DNA of 64,000 nt from Cronobacter turicensis z3032. Its GTDB lineage: Bacteria > Pseudomonadota > Gammaproteobacteria > Enterobacterales > Enterobacteriaceae. Numbering within the stretch: position 1 is the first letter of the stretch; each line of letters opens with the position of its first letter. The position numbers and the translations under genes were made by a program. Below are positions 45,917-54,610 of the stretch, in pieces. The DNA lies in the NCBI GenBank assembly GCA_000027065.2, contig FN543093.2, forward strand, positions 314,074 through 378,073, written 5' to 3'. The notes under the pieces are model-generated. The model did no database searches. It saw nothing but the letters and a program-made list of their open reading frames with translations, and was not told where the DNA came from.

Positions 45917-47098
45917 TTAGCGCTCCACCAGGGCTATACGTCGGTTATAAAGGTTCATCAGCAGCGAAATCGACAGGCTGATAATCAGGTATACCGACAT
46001 CGTAATAGCGATCGTTTCAATCGCCTGTCCGGTCTGGTTCAGCACCGTACCGGCAAACAGCGACACCATATCGGGGTAACCGATGGCGGCCGCGAGCGAT
46101 GAGTTCTTCACGATGTTCAGATACTGGCTGGTTAATGGCGGGATAATGACGCGCATCGCCTGCGGAATGATCACCTGGCGCAGCGTGACCGGGTTCGGCA
46201 GGCCTAACGAGCGGGCCGCCTCATGCTGGCCGTACGGGACGGATAAAATCCCGGCGCGAATAATCTCAGCGATAAACGCGGAGGTATAAACGGAAAGCGC
46301 CAGCGTGAGCGCCGCCAGCTCGGGGATCAGCGCCAGCCCGCCGCGGAAGTTAAACCCGCGCAGCGCAGGCACATCCCAGCGCAACGCAGGGCCGAACGCC
46401 AGATGCGCCAGTAATGGCAGCACGATGATAAGCAGCAGCAGCGTCGGCCAGGTACGCCGCAGCTGGCCCGTCTTCATCTGGTGTTTTTTATTAAAGCGAT
46501 ATAACCCGGCGGAAAGCGTCAACGCGATAACCAGCGCGGCCACAAAGGCCAGCGCGCCTTCTCCCGCCTCGGGCGACGGCAGATAAAGCCCGCGGTTGCT
46601 TAAAAACGCCAGATCGAACGCGCTGACCGCCTGCCGGGGACCCGGCAAATTACGCAGCACCGCGAAATACCAGAAGAAGATCTGCAACAGCGGCGGAATG
46701 TTGCGGAAGGTCTCGATATAAACCGTAGAGAGTTTACGCAGCAGCCAGTTATCGGAGAGCCGCGCAAGACCGATAAAAAAACCGAGAAAAGAGGCGAAAA
46801 CGATACAGAGCGCGGAGACCAGCAGTGTATTCATCAGACCGACCAGGAAAACGCGGCCATACGTGTCGCCTTCCTGGTAATCAATCAGATGCTGAACGAT
46901 GCCAAACCCGGCGCTGCGGTCGAGAAACGCAAACCCTGAGGTAATACCCCGGCTGTTCAGGTTGGTAATAGTGTTATGAATTAAATACGCGGCGATGCCA
47001 AGCACGACAGCAATCGCCACAATCTGGTACAGCCACGCGCGAACCGCAGGGCTGGAAAGGGAAAGAGGTCCTTTCACGCCAGGGCGTCGATGCAACAT
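45917..47098 (-). CDS. yhdX: General L-amino acid ABC transporter permease (AapQ/YhdX)
   Basis: Inner-membrane permease, 393 aa, with about eight predicted spans. The EAA-type loop AEIIRAGILSVPYGQHEAARSLGL lies near residue 290, followed by PQAMRVIIPPLTSQYLN typical of the HisMQ family. It starts MLHRRPG; 69 bp with a stem-loop separate it from yhdW. Confidence 0.95.
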   Translation of the reverse strand: MLHRRPGVKGPLSLSSPAVRAWLYQIVAIAVVLGIAAYLIHNTITNLNSRGITSGFAFLDRSAGFGIVQHLIDYQEGDTYGRVFLVGLMNTLLVSALCIVFASFLGFFIGLARLSDNWLLRKLSTVYIETFRNIPPLLQIFFWYFAVLRNLPGPRQAVSAFDLAFLSNRGLYLPSPEAGEGALAFVAALVIALTLSAGLYRFNKKHQMKTGQLRRTWPTLLLLIIVLPLLAHLAFGPALRWDVPALRGFNFRGGLALIPELAALTLALSVYTSAFIAEIIRAGILSVPYGQHEAARSLGLPNPVTLRQVIIPQAMRVIIPPLTSQYLNIVKNSSLAAAIGYPDMVSLFAGTVLNQTGQAIETIAITMSVYLIISLSISLLMNLYNRRIALVER

Positions 47099-47130
47099 AG
47101 GTAAACCTCAGGCAACCATAACTCTGGGCT

Positions 47131-47152
47131 GGGCGCCGCGACAGCGACGCCC
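47131..47152 (-). other. Intercistronic stem-loop between yhdW and yhdX
   Basis: GGGCGCCGC-GACA-GCGACGCCC forms a nine-pair stem with one mismatch and no U-tract. Such structures after a binding-protein gene usually shield the upstream mRNA from 3' exonucleases, allowing more binding protein than permease. Confidence 0.65.
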
Positions 47153-47167
47153 GTAACGGCATAATGC

Positions 47168-48193
47168 TTAACGCACCGGCGGCGCGTACTGAATACCGCC
47201 TTTATTCCAGAGGTTGTTCTGGCCGCGTTTGATCTTCAGCGGGCTTTCCTGGCCGACGTTACGCTCGAAAATCTCGCCATAGTTACCGACCTGCTTAATG
47301 ATGTTATATGCCCACTTGTTATCAAGCTTCAGGTCTTTACCGTAGTCGCCTTCTTTCCCTAACAGATGCGCCATATCCGGCGTGGAAGGATTAGCCGCTT
47401 TGGCGTCCACGTTTTTGGAGTCGATACCCATCTCTTCGGCGTTCAGCATGGCGAACAGCGTCCAGCGCACAATGGAGAACCACTCCTCATCGCCACGGCG
47501 AACAACCGGGCCCAGCGGTTCTTTAGAGATAACTTCCGGTAGCACAATCCATTCGGCAGGGTTGCTGAGCTTAATGCGCAGTGCGTAGAGCTGGGACTGG
47601 TCGGAGGCCAGCGTATCGCAGCGCCCGGATTCCAGCGCCTTGGCTGACTCATCGGAGCGATCGAAGGTCACCGGCGTATATTTCATATTGTTGGCTTTAA
47701 AGTAATCCGCCACGTTCAGCTCGGTATCAGTACCGGCCTGGATACACACGGTTGCGCCATCCAGCTCTTTAGCGCTTTTCAGACCCGCTTTATTATGGGT
47801 CAGGAAGCCGATGCCGTCGTAATAGGTCACGCCAGTGAAAGACATGCCCATGCCCGCATCGCGTGATGACGTCCACGTGGTGTTACGGGAAAGTACGTCC
47901 ACTTCGCCGGATTGCAGCGCAGTGAAGCGCTCTTTCGCGGTCAGCGGGGTATATTTCACTTTTGACGCGTCGCCAAAGACAGCAGCAGCCACGCCGCGGC
48001 AGACATCAACGTCAATACCGGTAAACTTGCCGCCGGCATCCGCATAGGAAAAGCCCGGCAAACCGTCACTGATGCCGCACTGCACAAAACCTTTCTTTTT
48101 CACACTGTCCAGCGTGGCGCCCGCATGGGCCTGGTTAGCAACGGCGAACAGCGTGCCTGCGGCGGCCAGAGTGGCGATCATCATCTTCTTCAT
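47168..48193 (-). CDS. yhdW: General L-amino acid ABC transporter binding protein (AapJ/YhdW)
   Basis: Periplasmic solute-binding protein, 341 aa, which delivers amino acids to YhdXY. A clear signal peptide (MKKMMIATLAAAGTLFAVANQAHA) is followed by a family 3 binding fold, with DGLPGFSYADAGGKFTGIDVDVCR at the start and the ligand Arg/Asp region near DVLSRNTTW. The gene is complete here. It is first in the operon and has a sigma-54 promoter upstream, so expression is likely raised in nitrogen limitation. Confidence 0.96.
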   Translation of the reverse strand: MKKMMIATLAAAGTLFAVANQAHAGATLDSVKKKGFVQCGISDGLPGFSYADAGGKFTGIDVDVCRGVAAAVFGDASKVKYTPLTAKERFTALQSGEVDVLSRNTTWTSSRDAGMGMSFTGVTYYDGIGFLTHNKAGLKSAKELDGATVCIQAGTDTELNVADYFKANNMKYTPVTFDRSDESAKALESGRCDTLASDQSQLYALRIKLSNPAEWIVLPEVISKEPLGPVVRRGDEEWFSIVRWTLFAMLNAEEMGIDSKNVDAKAANPSTPDMAHLLGKEGDYGKDLKLDNKWAYNIIKQVGNYGEIFERNVGQESPLKIKRGQNNLWNKGGIQYAPPVR

Positions 48194-48285
48194 AATGCAT
48201 CCTGTGTGGCGAGAATTATCGTTATAGATATAAGGCGACCGGGAGGCGCCAGTTTGCTGTCTGTGGCATAAGCCATAGGGGGTAA

Positions 48286-48301
48286 AGCAAAGGGAGTGCC
48301 A
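48286..48301 (-). promoter_or_regulatory. Sigma-54 promoter of yhdWXYZ
   Basis: On the - strand TGGCAC-TCCCT-TTGCT matches the sigma-54 consensus TGGCAC-N5-TTGCW exactly. The GG is at 48300-48299 and the GC at 48288-48287, giving a predicted start of transcription near 48275, about 80 bp before the yhdW ATG. Confidence 0.88.
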
Positions 48302-48373
48302 GGTTTACATCAGGCTTAAAAAGCCATGTTCAGATGTATTAAGCGAAGTGTAGACATAAAAGAAATAAATAAG

Positions 48374-48420
48374 CGCACTGAAAAAGTGCAAAAAGAGTAT
48401 GCACGCCACATTTTGGAGCA
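48374..48420 (-). promoter_or_regulatory. Two candidate NtrC enhancer sites
   Basis: Site 1 (48374-48390) is GCAC-N7-GTGC with mirror arms, a close match to the NtrC consensus TGCACC-N5-GGTGCA. Site 2 (48404-48420) keeps one good half, GGAGCA, with a weaker other half. Their centres are about 107 and 137 bp upstream of the predicted start, near-identical to the strong NtrC pair of E. coli glnAp2. The rest of 48421-48640 shows nothing I recognise. Confidence 0.7.
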
Positions 48421-48644
48421 AAATAATCAGCGTTTTATTCAGAAGGCAGGAAGATGATTTACTGCGTTAATATTGCAGGAACAATCAACGAAGAAACCTG
48501 TAAGATAACTCACGTGGGGATTTAAAATAACAAAGCAGCGACGCTAAAAAAGAACATGCTTTTAAGGCTGCTTTTTTATTATGCGCCAAAGCAATGCCAA
48601 AATTTTACCTTATGACAAAAATCTGCACCGTTTTAAAGCAGCGA

Positions 48645-48664
48645 GGCGGGCGCAGAGGCCCGCC
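48645..48664 (-). terminator. Hairpin after yhdV
   Basis: The GGCGGGC/GCCCGCC stem starts about 10 bp past the yhdV stop on the - strand. There is no strong U-run, so termination is likely but not certain. Confidence 0.5.
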
Positions 48665-48673
48665 GGTGTCCGC

Positions 48674-48898
48674 TTATTTACTCAGCGCGATAATGCCCAT
48701 CGTTAACCCGGCGAGCGCAGCGGCACCGCCAGCGACAGCGCCTGCGGTTTCCCAGTTATCCTGCGTGGTGCCTTTCATGCATGTGTTGGTATGCACCAGA
48801 CGGCCCTGATCGTCATAAACCGGCACGCAAGGGGAATCATGGGCGCAACCAGCCAGTAACGTACAAAGCAGCGCGGCGGGAATTACTTTTTTCATCAT
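48674..48898 (-). CDS. yhdV: Small lipoprotein YhdV
   Basis: A 74-aa predicted lipoprotein, almost the same as E. coli YhdV. The signal ends in the lipobox LAGC (Cys18), followed by a conserved region with two further Cys (SPC and NTC) and a C-terminal glycine/alanine-rich span (AGGAAALAGLTMGIIAL) that resembles a glycine-zipper membrane segment. Role unknown. The start may be the first or second Met. It has the same neighbours as in E. coli, between yhdW and acrF. Confidence 0.93.
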   Translation of the reverse strand: MMKKVIPAALLCTLLAGCAHDSPCVPVYDDQGRLVHTNTCMKGTTQDNWETAGAVAGGAAALAGLTMGIIALSK

Positions 48899-49206
48899 TC
48901 ACCTCTACAGAATAAATCGCCGTCCCGAAACGATTCGAATACATTAATCATTTATCGGCAGCGGCCAGTAAAGGAAGGTTATCACGCGTCTGGCCCTGCG
49001 TTGAGAGGACAATAATTGCAATTCATGTGAAATGTAAAAATGATGGATAAGCGGGGTGCAAATCAGGATCAATGTGAAGGAATTATGGAGGATAAAAATT
49101 AACAACATCGCGCGCCGTAATGACGTCTTAATAATAATGTAATGCTGGTAAGGGCTTGCGGTGATTTTGATGATAATCGACTATGGCAAATCAGGAAAAG
49201 AAAATA
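48899..49206. other. Intergenic region yhdV-acrF
   Basis: About 300 bp, A+T-richer than its surroundings. It should contain the yhdV promoter at its left end. I find no ORF, RNA gene or repeat that I can support. Confidence 0.6.
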
Positions 49207-49234
49207 AAAGAGGGCGCCGTTAAGGCGCCCGTTA
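49207..49234 (-). terminator. Terminator of acrEF
   Basis: GGGCGCC-TTAA-CGGCGCCC read on the - strand, followed by TCTTTTATTTT, begins about 9 bp after the acrF stop. Confidence 0.9.
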
Positions 49235-49242
49235 ATTACGGC

Positions 49243-52200
49243 TTACGCATTGCCGTTTGGCTTCATAAAGCGTCGGCGGATCACCACGAAAAAGACCGGC
49301 ACGAAGAAAATCGCCAGTAGCGTGGCGCTGAGCATACCGCCCATCACGCCGGTGCCGACCGCGTTCTGGGCGCCGCTGCCCGCCCCGCGATTAAGCACCA
49401 GCGGCAGTACGCCGAGAATAAACGCCAGCGATGTCATCAGAATCGGACGCAGGCGTAAGCGCACCGCTTCAAGCGTCGCGTCCGTCAGGCTCCGCCCCTC
49501 TTTTTCCATCAGATCCTTCGCGAACTCGACAATCAAAATGGCGTTTTTCGCCGACAACCCGATCGTCGTCAACAGGCCCACCTGGAAATAAACGTCGTTA
49601 TTGAGCCCGCGCAGCGACGCTGCCAGCAGCGCGCCGATAATCCCCAGCGGCACCACCAGCATCACTGAAAACGGAATCGACCAGCTTTCATAAAGCGCCG
49701 CCAGACACAGAAACACCACCACCAGCGAAATGGCGTATAACGCGGGCGCCTGGTTGCCGGAAAGGCGTTCCTGATAAGAGAGCCCGGTCCAGTCGTAGCC
49801 GATGCCAGAAGGCAGTTTCGCGGCGAGGCTTTCCATGAGCGCCATCGCTTCGCCGGTACTTCTGCCGGGCGCCGCCTCCCCCAGAATTTCCATGGACGGC
49901 ATCCCGTTGTAACGCTCCAGACGTGGTGAGCCGTAGATCCAGTGCGACGTGGTAAATGCAGACAGCGGCACCATATCGCCGCCGCTGCCGCGCACGTAAA
50001 TAGCGCCGATATCAGACGGCAACATACGGAACGTCGCATCGGCCTGGACGTAGACTTTTTTCACACGGCCCCGGTCGATAAAGTCATTGACGTAGGTGCC
50101 GCCCAGCGCCGTCATAATCGTCTGGTTAATGTCCGGAATCGACACGCCCAGCGCCTGCGCTTTCTCCTGATCGACATCCAGTTTGAACTGAGGCGTATCT
50201 TCAAGGCCATTCGGGCGTACGCGCGTCAGTACGTCCGGATGCTCATGAACCATGCCCAGCAGCTGATTGCGCGCCTGCGTCAGCGCGTCATGCCCCAGGT
50301 TGGCCTGATCTTTCAGCTCGAAGTCAAAGCCGGTGGCGGTGCCCAGTTCAAGAATGGCCGGGAGGTTAAACGGAAAAACCAGCCCGTCCTGGAGCTTGCC
50401 GAATGCATGGCTTGCGCGGGAAACAATCGCCCCGACGCTGTTTTCATGACCGGGGCGCTCCTCCCACGGCTTAAGGCTGATAAACGCAATCCCGGCGTTT
50501 TGCCCCTGACCGCTGAAGCTAAAGCCGCTGACGGTAAATACCGAGTCCACATTGGCTTTCTCATCGTTGAGATAGTAATGCGTCACCTGGTCGAGCAGTT
50601 GCTGAGTGCGCGCCTGCGTCGCGCCCGACGGCAGCTGCACCATCGTCATAAAGACGCCCTGATCTTCTTCCGGCAGGAAGGATGTCGGCAGGCGGACAAA
50701 GAGTACCGTCATACCCGCCACAATCAGCAGATAGAGTAAAAGATAGCGCCCGGTTTTATGCAGAATACCGCCCACGCTCTGGGTGTAGTGGTTTACGCTC
50801 AGATCAAAGCGCGCATTAAACCAGACGAAAAACTTCGCTTTCTTCTCGTGGTGATCGTCCGCCGCCGGTTTGAGCAGCGTGGCGCACAGGGCTGGCGTGA
50901 GGATCAGCGCCACCAGCACGGAAAGCGCCATAGAGGAGACGATAGTCACGGAGAATTGCCGGTAGATAGCGCCGGTCGAGCCGCCAAAGAACGCCATCGG
51001 CACGAAAACGGCAGAGAGCACCATTGCGATCCCTACCAGCGCGCCCTGAATCTGCGACATCGACAGCTGCGTCGCCTCTTTAGGCGGCAGTTTCTCTTCC
51101 GCCATCACGCGCTCGACGTTTTCGACCACCACGATGGCGTCATCCACCAGCAGCCCTATCGCCAGCACCATCCCGAACATCGTCAGGGTATTGATGGAAT
51201 AACCGAACGCCGCCAGCACCGCGAAGGTGCCGAGCAGCACAACCGGCACGGCGATGGTAGGGATAAGCGTCGCCCGCAGGTTTTGCAGGAACAGGTACAT
51301 CACCAGGAAAACCAGGACGATGGCTTCAAACAGCGTTTTCACCACTTCGTGAATGGAGATTTTCACAAACGGCGTGGTGTCGTAGGGATAAACCACCTTC
51401 ATGCCCTGAGGGAAATAGTGCTGCAAATCGGCAAGCGTCGTTTTAATCGCCTTTGCGGTATCCAGCGCGTTGGCGCCGGTAGCAAGCTTGATGCCAAGCC
51501 CCGTGGCGGGCTGACCGTTAATTTTGGTCAGCATATTGTAGTTCTCGCCGCCCAGTTCAATCCGCGCCACGTCGCGCAGGCGCACCTGCGAGCCGTCCGG
51601 GTTGACCTTCAGCATAACGCGGCCAAACTCCTGCGGATCTTTAAGCCGCGTCTGGGCGATGATCGACGCGTTAAGCTGCTGCCCCGGCACGGCGGGCGTG
51701 CCGCCGAGCTGGCCTGCGGCTATCTGGTTATTCTGCGCTTTCAGTTGATTGATAACGTCCAGCGGCGTGAGCTGGTAGTTATTCATCGCATGCGTATCAA
51801 GCCAGATGCGCATGGCATATTGCGCGCCGAACAGCTGCACGTCGCCGACGCCATTGGTGCGGCTGATCGTGTCTTTAACATCCGAAGAGACGTAGTCAGC
51901 GATATCTTCCTGGGTCAGCAGCGGGTTGTCGCTAATAAATCCGGCAACCAACAGGTAACTACTGCTGGATTTCTCGACGCTCACGCCCTGTTGCTGGACC
52001 TCCTGCGGCAGCAGCGGCATGGCGAGCTGCAGCTTATTTTGCACCTGCACCTGGGCGATGTCCGGGTCAGTACCGGAGGTAAAGGTGAGCGTGACGGTCA
52101 CGCCGCCCGCGGAGTCGCTGGTGGAGGACATGTACATCAGGTTATCGATGCCATTCATGTTCTGCTCGATAACCTGCGTTACGGTGTCCTGCACCGTCTG

Positions 52201-52362
52201 CGCATCGGCGCCCGGATACGTCGCCGAAACGGCGATAGCGGGCGGGGCGATGGTCGGGTACTGGGCGATGGGAAGCTGTAAGATCGCCAGCGCGCCCGCC
52301 ATCATCATGATTATCGCCAGAACCCAGGCGAAAATAGGGCGTTGAATAAAGAAGTTAGCCAT
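49243..52362 (-). CDS. acrF: RND multidrug efflux transporter AcrF
   Basis: Inner-membrane proton-driven pump subunit of the AcrEF-TolC type, 1039 aa. It starts [17 protein letters not shown], and has the proton-relay pair in [14 protein letters not shown] (about Asp407-Asp408) and the Lys of [15 protein letters not shown] (about 935-945). It has the 12-span, two-large-loop plan of HAE-1 pumps. Identity as AcrF rather than AcrB or AcrD rests on the adjacent acrE, divergent acrS and the location beside fis-dusB. It is 9 bp after acrE. Confidence 0.95.
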   Translation of the reverse strand: MANFFIQRPIFAWVLAIIMMMAGALAILQLPIAQYPTIAPPAIAVSATYPGADAQTVQDTVTQVIEQNMNGIDNLMYMSSTSDSAGGVTVTLTFTSGTDPDIAQVQVQNKLQLAMPLLPQEVQQQGVSVEKSSSSYLLVAGFISDNPLLTQEDIADYVSSDVKDTISRTNGVGDVQLFGAQYAMRIWLDTHAMNNYQLTPLDVINQLKAQNNQIAAGQLGGTPAVPGQQLNASIIAQTRLKDPQEFGRVMLKVNPDGSQVRLRDVARIELGGENYNMLTKINGQPATGLGIKLATGANALDTAKAIKTTLADLQHYFPQGMKVVYPYDTTPFVKISIHEVVKTLFEAIVLVFLVMYLFLQNLRATLIPTIAVPVVLLGTFAVLAAFGYSINTLTMFGMVLAIGLLVDDAIVVVENVERVMAEEKLPPKEATQLSMSQIQGALVGIAMVLSAVFVPMAFFGGSTGAIYRQFSVTIVSSMALSVLVALILTPALCATLLKPAADDHHEKKAKFFVWFNARFDLSVNHYTQSVGGILHKTGRYLLLYLLIVAGMTVLFVRLPTSFLPEEDQGVFMTMVQLPSGATQARTQQLLDQVTHYYLNDEKANVDSVFTVSGFSFSGQGQNAGIAFISLKPWEERPGHENSVGAIVSRASHAFGKLQDGLVFPFNLPAILELGTATGFDFELKDQANLGHDALTQARNQLLGMVHEHPDVLTRVRPNGLEDTPQFKLDVDQEKAQALGVSIPDINQTIMTALGGTYVNDFIDRGRVKKVYVQADATFRMLPSDIGAIYVRGSGGDMVPLSAFTTSHWIYGSPRLERYNGMPSMEILGEAAPGRSTGEAMALMESLAAKLPSGIGYDWTGLSYQERLSGNQAPALYAISLVVVFLCLAALYESWSIPFSVMLVVPLGIIGALLAASLRGLNNDVYFQVGLLTTIGLSAKNAILIVEFAKDLMEKEGRSLTDATLEAVRLRLRPILMTSLAFILGVLPLVLNRGAGSGAQNAVGTGVMGGMLSATLLAIFFVPVFFVVIRRRFMKPNGNA

Positions 52363-52371
52363 AGCGTTACC

Positions 52372-53514
52372 TTATTTCGCAGGCGCGGAAACGGGCGTGA
52401 CGACGGCGCCCGGATGCGCTTTTTGCAGTCCGCTGACGATGACTTTCTCGCCCGTTTTAAGCCCGCTGGTGACGAGCCAGTTCTCTTTAATGGCCTGACT
52501 TGTCGTGACGCTGCGGTTTTCCACCTGGTTTTTCTCATTAACGACCATGACCATCGCCTCGCCGCGCGGCGTGCGCGTCACGCCCTGTTGAGGCACCAGA
52601 ATGGCGTCAGGCTGAATTCCTTCGTGAATGCGGGCGCGCACGAACATCCCAGGCAGCAGGAGATGCTGCGGGTTCGGGAAAAGTGCGCGCAGCGTAATCG
52701 AGCCGGTGCTCTCATCGACGGTAACGTCGGAGAACTGCAACTGGCCTTTCAGCGGGTAGGTATCGCCGTTTTCCATTACCAGTTCGACGTTCCCGGCATC
52801 GGCTTCTTTTTCAACGTTCCCCTGGGCCATCGCATTTTTCAGGCGCAGAAAATCGGTGCTGGATTGCGTGACGTCCACATACATCGGATCGAGCTGCTGA
52901 ACCGTCGCCAGTTCGCTCGCCTGGCTGTTGGTCACGAGCGCGCCTTCGGTCACGCTGGATTTGCCGATGCGTCCGCTGATTGGCGAAGTGACTTTCGTCC
53001 AGGCCAGATTGATTCTGGCGCTCTCAAGCGCGGCTTTCGCCGCCGCGACGCTCGCCTCTGCCTGATGAGCACTTGCTACCGCCTCGTCATATTCCTGCTT
53101 GCTGATGTACTGCGTGCCCGTCAGCGCCGCGTAACGTTTTACCGTCAGGCGGGCCATCTCGGCCGCGGCCTGCGCTTTCGCGAGATCTCCTCTGGCGCTC
53201 TGCCACGCCGCCTGATACATCGCGGGGTCTATCTGGTAGAGCGAGTCGCCTGCGTTAACATCAGCGCCTTCGGTAAAGTTTCGGCTGAGGATAATACCGC
53301 TGACCTGCGGACGAACCTGGGCTACGCGAAACGCGCGGGTGCGGCCCGGCAGTTCGGTGACCACCGCGACGGGAGAAGGCTGCACGATATGCACGGTCAC
53401 CTGGGGCGCGGCGGCGGCAGGCGCGTTATCACTTTGAGAATCACAACCTGTCATCCCTGACACACAGAAGTACAGGCCAAGAGGCATAAGCAGAAGCCTG
53501 GCATAATTGGTCAT
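52372..53514 (-). CDS. acrE: RND efflux periplasmic adaptor lipoprotein AcrE
   Basis: Membrane-fusion protein linking AcrF to TolC, 380 aa. The start at 53514 has AAGGA 7 nt upstream and gives a lipoprotein signal with lipobox MTGC (Cys24). Order of parts: barrel-sandwich hybrid (about 55-95 and 180-205), alpha-helical hairpin (about 100-170), beta-barrel and membrane-proximal domains. The frame is open for 39 codons upstream, outside the family. Probably controlled by the divergent acrS product. Confidence 0.95.
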   Translation of the reverse strand: MTNYARLLLMPLGLYFCVSGMTGCDSQSDNAPAAAAPQVTVHIVQPSPVAVVTELPGRTRAFRVAQVRPQVSGIILSRNFTEGADVNAGDSLYQIDPAMYQAAWQSARGDLAKAQAAAEMARLTVKRYAALTGTQYISKQEYDEAVASAHQAEASVAAAKAALESARINLAWTKVTSPISGRIGKSSVTEGALVTNSQASELATVQQLDPMYVDVTQSSTDFLRLKNAMAQGNVEKEADAGNVELVMENGDTYPLKGQLQFSDVTVDESTGSITLRALFPNPQHLLLPGMFVRARIHEGIQPDAILVPQQGVTRTPRGEAMVMVVNEKNQVENRSVTTSQAIKENWLVTSGLKTGEKVIVSGLQKAHPGAVVTPVSAPAK

Positions 53515-53808
53515 TGCTGTTCCTTTATTAGCATAAATACGATATCCACCGTCAGGCCGGTAGCAGGAATATGGATGAGCTGAAAATAACAAAGCGCTAT
53601 CGTACAAATAATCCGGCGTCTGTGTCAGCATTCCTTATTTATTCGGACAGCGAAAAGCATCAGAAAGCAAAGAATGTGCTTCATTTATTTTTAGTTTTAT
53701 GATTTCCGAAATGAGTTTGTTACTGCCTGCGCGGAAATATGTCACGAATGAAATGTATTTATATTTTGTATTTTAATTATTAATTCATTCTTTAAATCTA
53801 TATAAAAA

Positions 53809-53837
53809 ATCACACCCTTAAAAAGCCAGGATGTGAT
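53809..53837. promoter_or_regulatory. Inverted repeat in the acrE-acrS divergent region
   Basis: ATCACACCC (53809-53817) and GGATGTGAT (53829-53837) form a dyad with one mismatch, 56 bp upstream of acrS. It could be the operator of the TetR-type AcrS, or a site for another factor. The rest of the 378-bp A+T-rich gap must hold both promoters; I cannot assign them firmly. Confidence 0.45.
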
Positions 53838-53892
53838 AAAAACGGCAAAGCTCTTTTAATGTCTACCCCGCCAGGAAAAGGCAAGGTGATTT

Positions 53893-54540
53893 ATGGCCCG
53901 GAGAACCAAACAAGAGGCGCTCAAGACGCGCCAGCAACTGATCGATGCCGCCATTTTTATGTTTGCCGAGCAAGGTGTCGCGCATACCACGCTTACCGAT
54001 ATCGCGCAGGCCGCGCAGGTGACGCGCGGCGCGGTGTACTGGCATTTCACCAGTAAGGCGGAATTGTTTAATGCAATCTGGCAGCAGCAATTACCGGTAA
54101 GAGACATCATCCGCCCGACCATTTCAGAGGAGGCGTGGCGCGATCCTTTACGTTTATTACGGGAAACATTCATTGCCGCACTGCAATATATCGCCAGGAG
54201 TCCACGTCAGCGCGCGCTGCTGCAAATTCTTTACCGTAAATGCGAATTTGATGAAGCGATGATGCCGGAGGGCGAAATCCGCGAGCGTATTGGGTTCAGC
54301 AGGCGTTATGTTGGCGAATTATTGCGGCAGGGCATTGCGGATAAACAAATCGCCGGCTCTTTGGATGTCGATATCATGTTAACGATTTTACACGGCTGCC
54401 TGAGTGGTATTCTTAAAAACTGGTTATTTCAACCCGACGCCTGCGATCTTTTCAGTCAGGCGCCCGCGCTGGTGGACAATATATTGCGCATGTTGCCGCG
54501 CCCGGAAAATAACGGCGCGCAACCGGGTAATCAAAAATAA
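53893..54540 (+). CDS. acrS: TetR-family efflux repressor AcrS
   Basis: A 215-aa regulator of the AcrR group. The N-terminal TetR helix-turn-helix (about 10-57) reads KTRQQLIDAAIFMFAEQGVAHTTLTDIAQAAQVTRGAVYWHF, quoted here as the family hallmark by segments; the C-terminal ligand domain resembles AcrR/EnvR. It is divergent from acrEF. E. coli AcrS (about 220 aa) is reported to repress acrAB as well. AAGG lies 8 nt before the ATG. Confidence 0.93.
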   Translation: MARRTKQEALKTRQQLIDAAIFMFAEQGVAHTTLTDIAQAAQVTRGAVYWHFTSKAELFNAIWQQQLPVRDIIRPTISEEAWRDPLRLLRETFIAALQYIARSPRQRALLQILYRKCEFDEAMMPEGEIRERIGFSRRYVGELLRQGIADKQIAGSLDVDIMLTILHGCLSGILKNWLFQPDACDLFSQAPALVDNILRMLPRPENNGAQPGNQK

Positions 54541-54610
54541 ACGCCTCTTCGCCAGCCGTCTGGTAGCCGCTGGCGTGGCGCTTAGCCTGAGGTGCTTTCT
54601 TCTGTTACCG

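Noticed and set aside
50758..52281. 507-codon frame opposite acrF
   Set aside because: An antisense shadow of acrF with Arg/His-rich composition typical of reversed GC-rich coding DNA.
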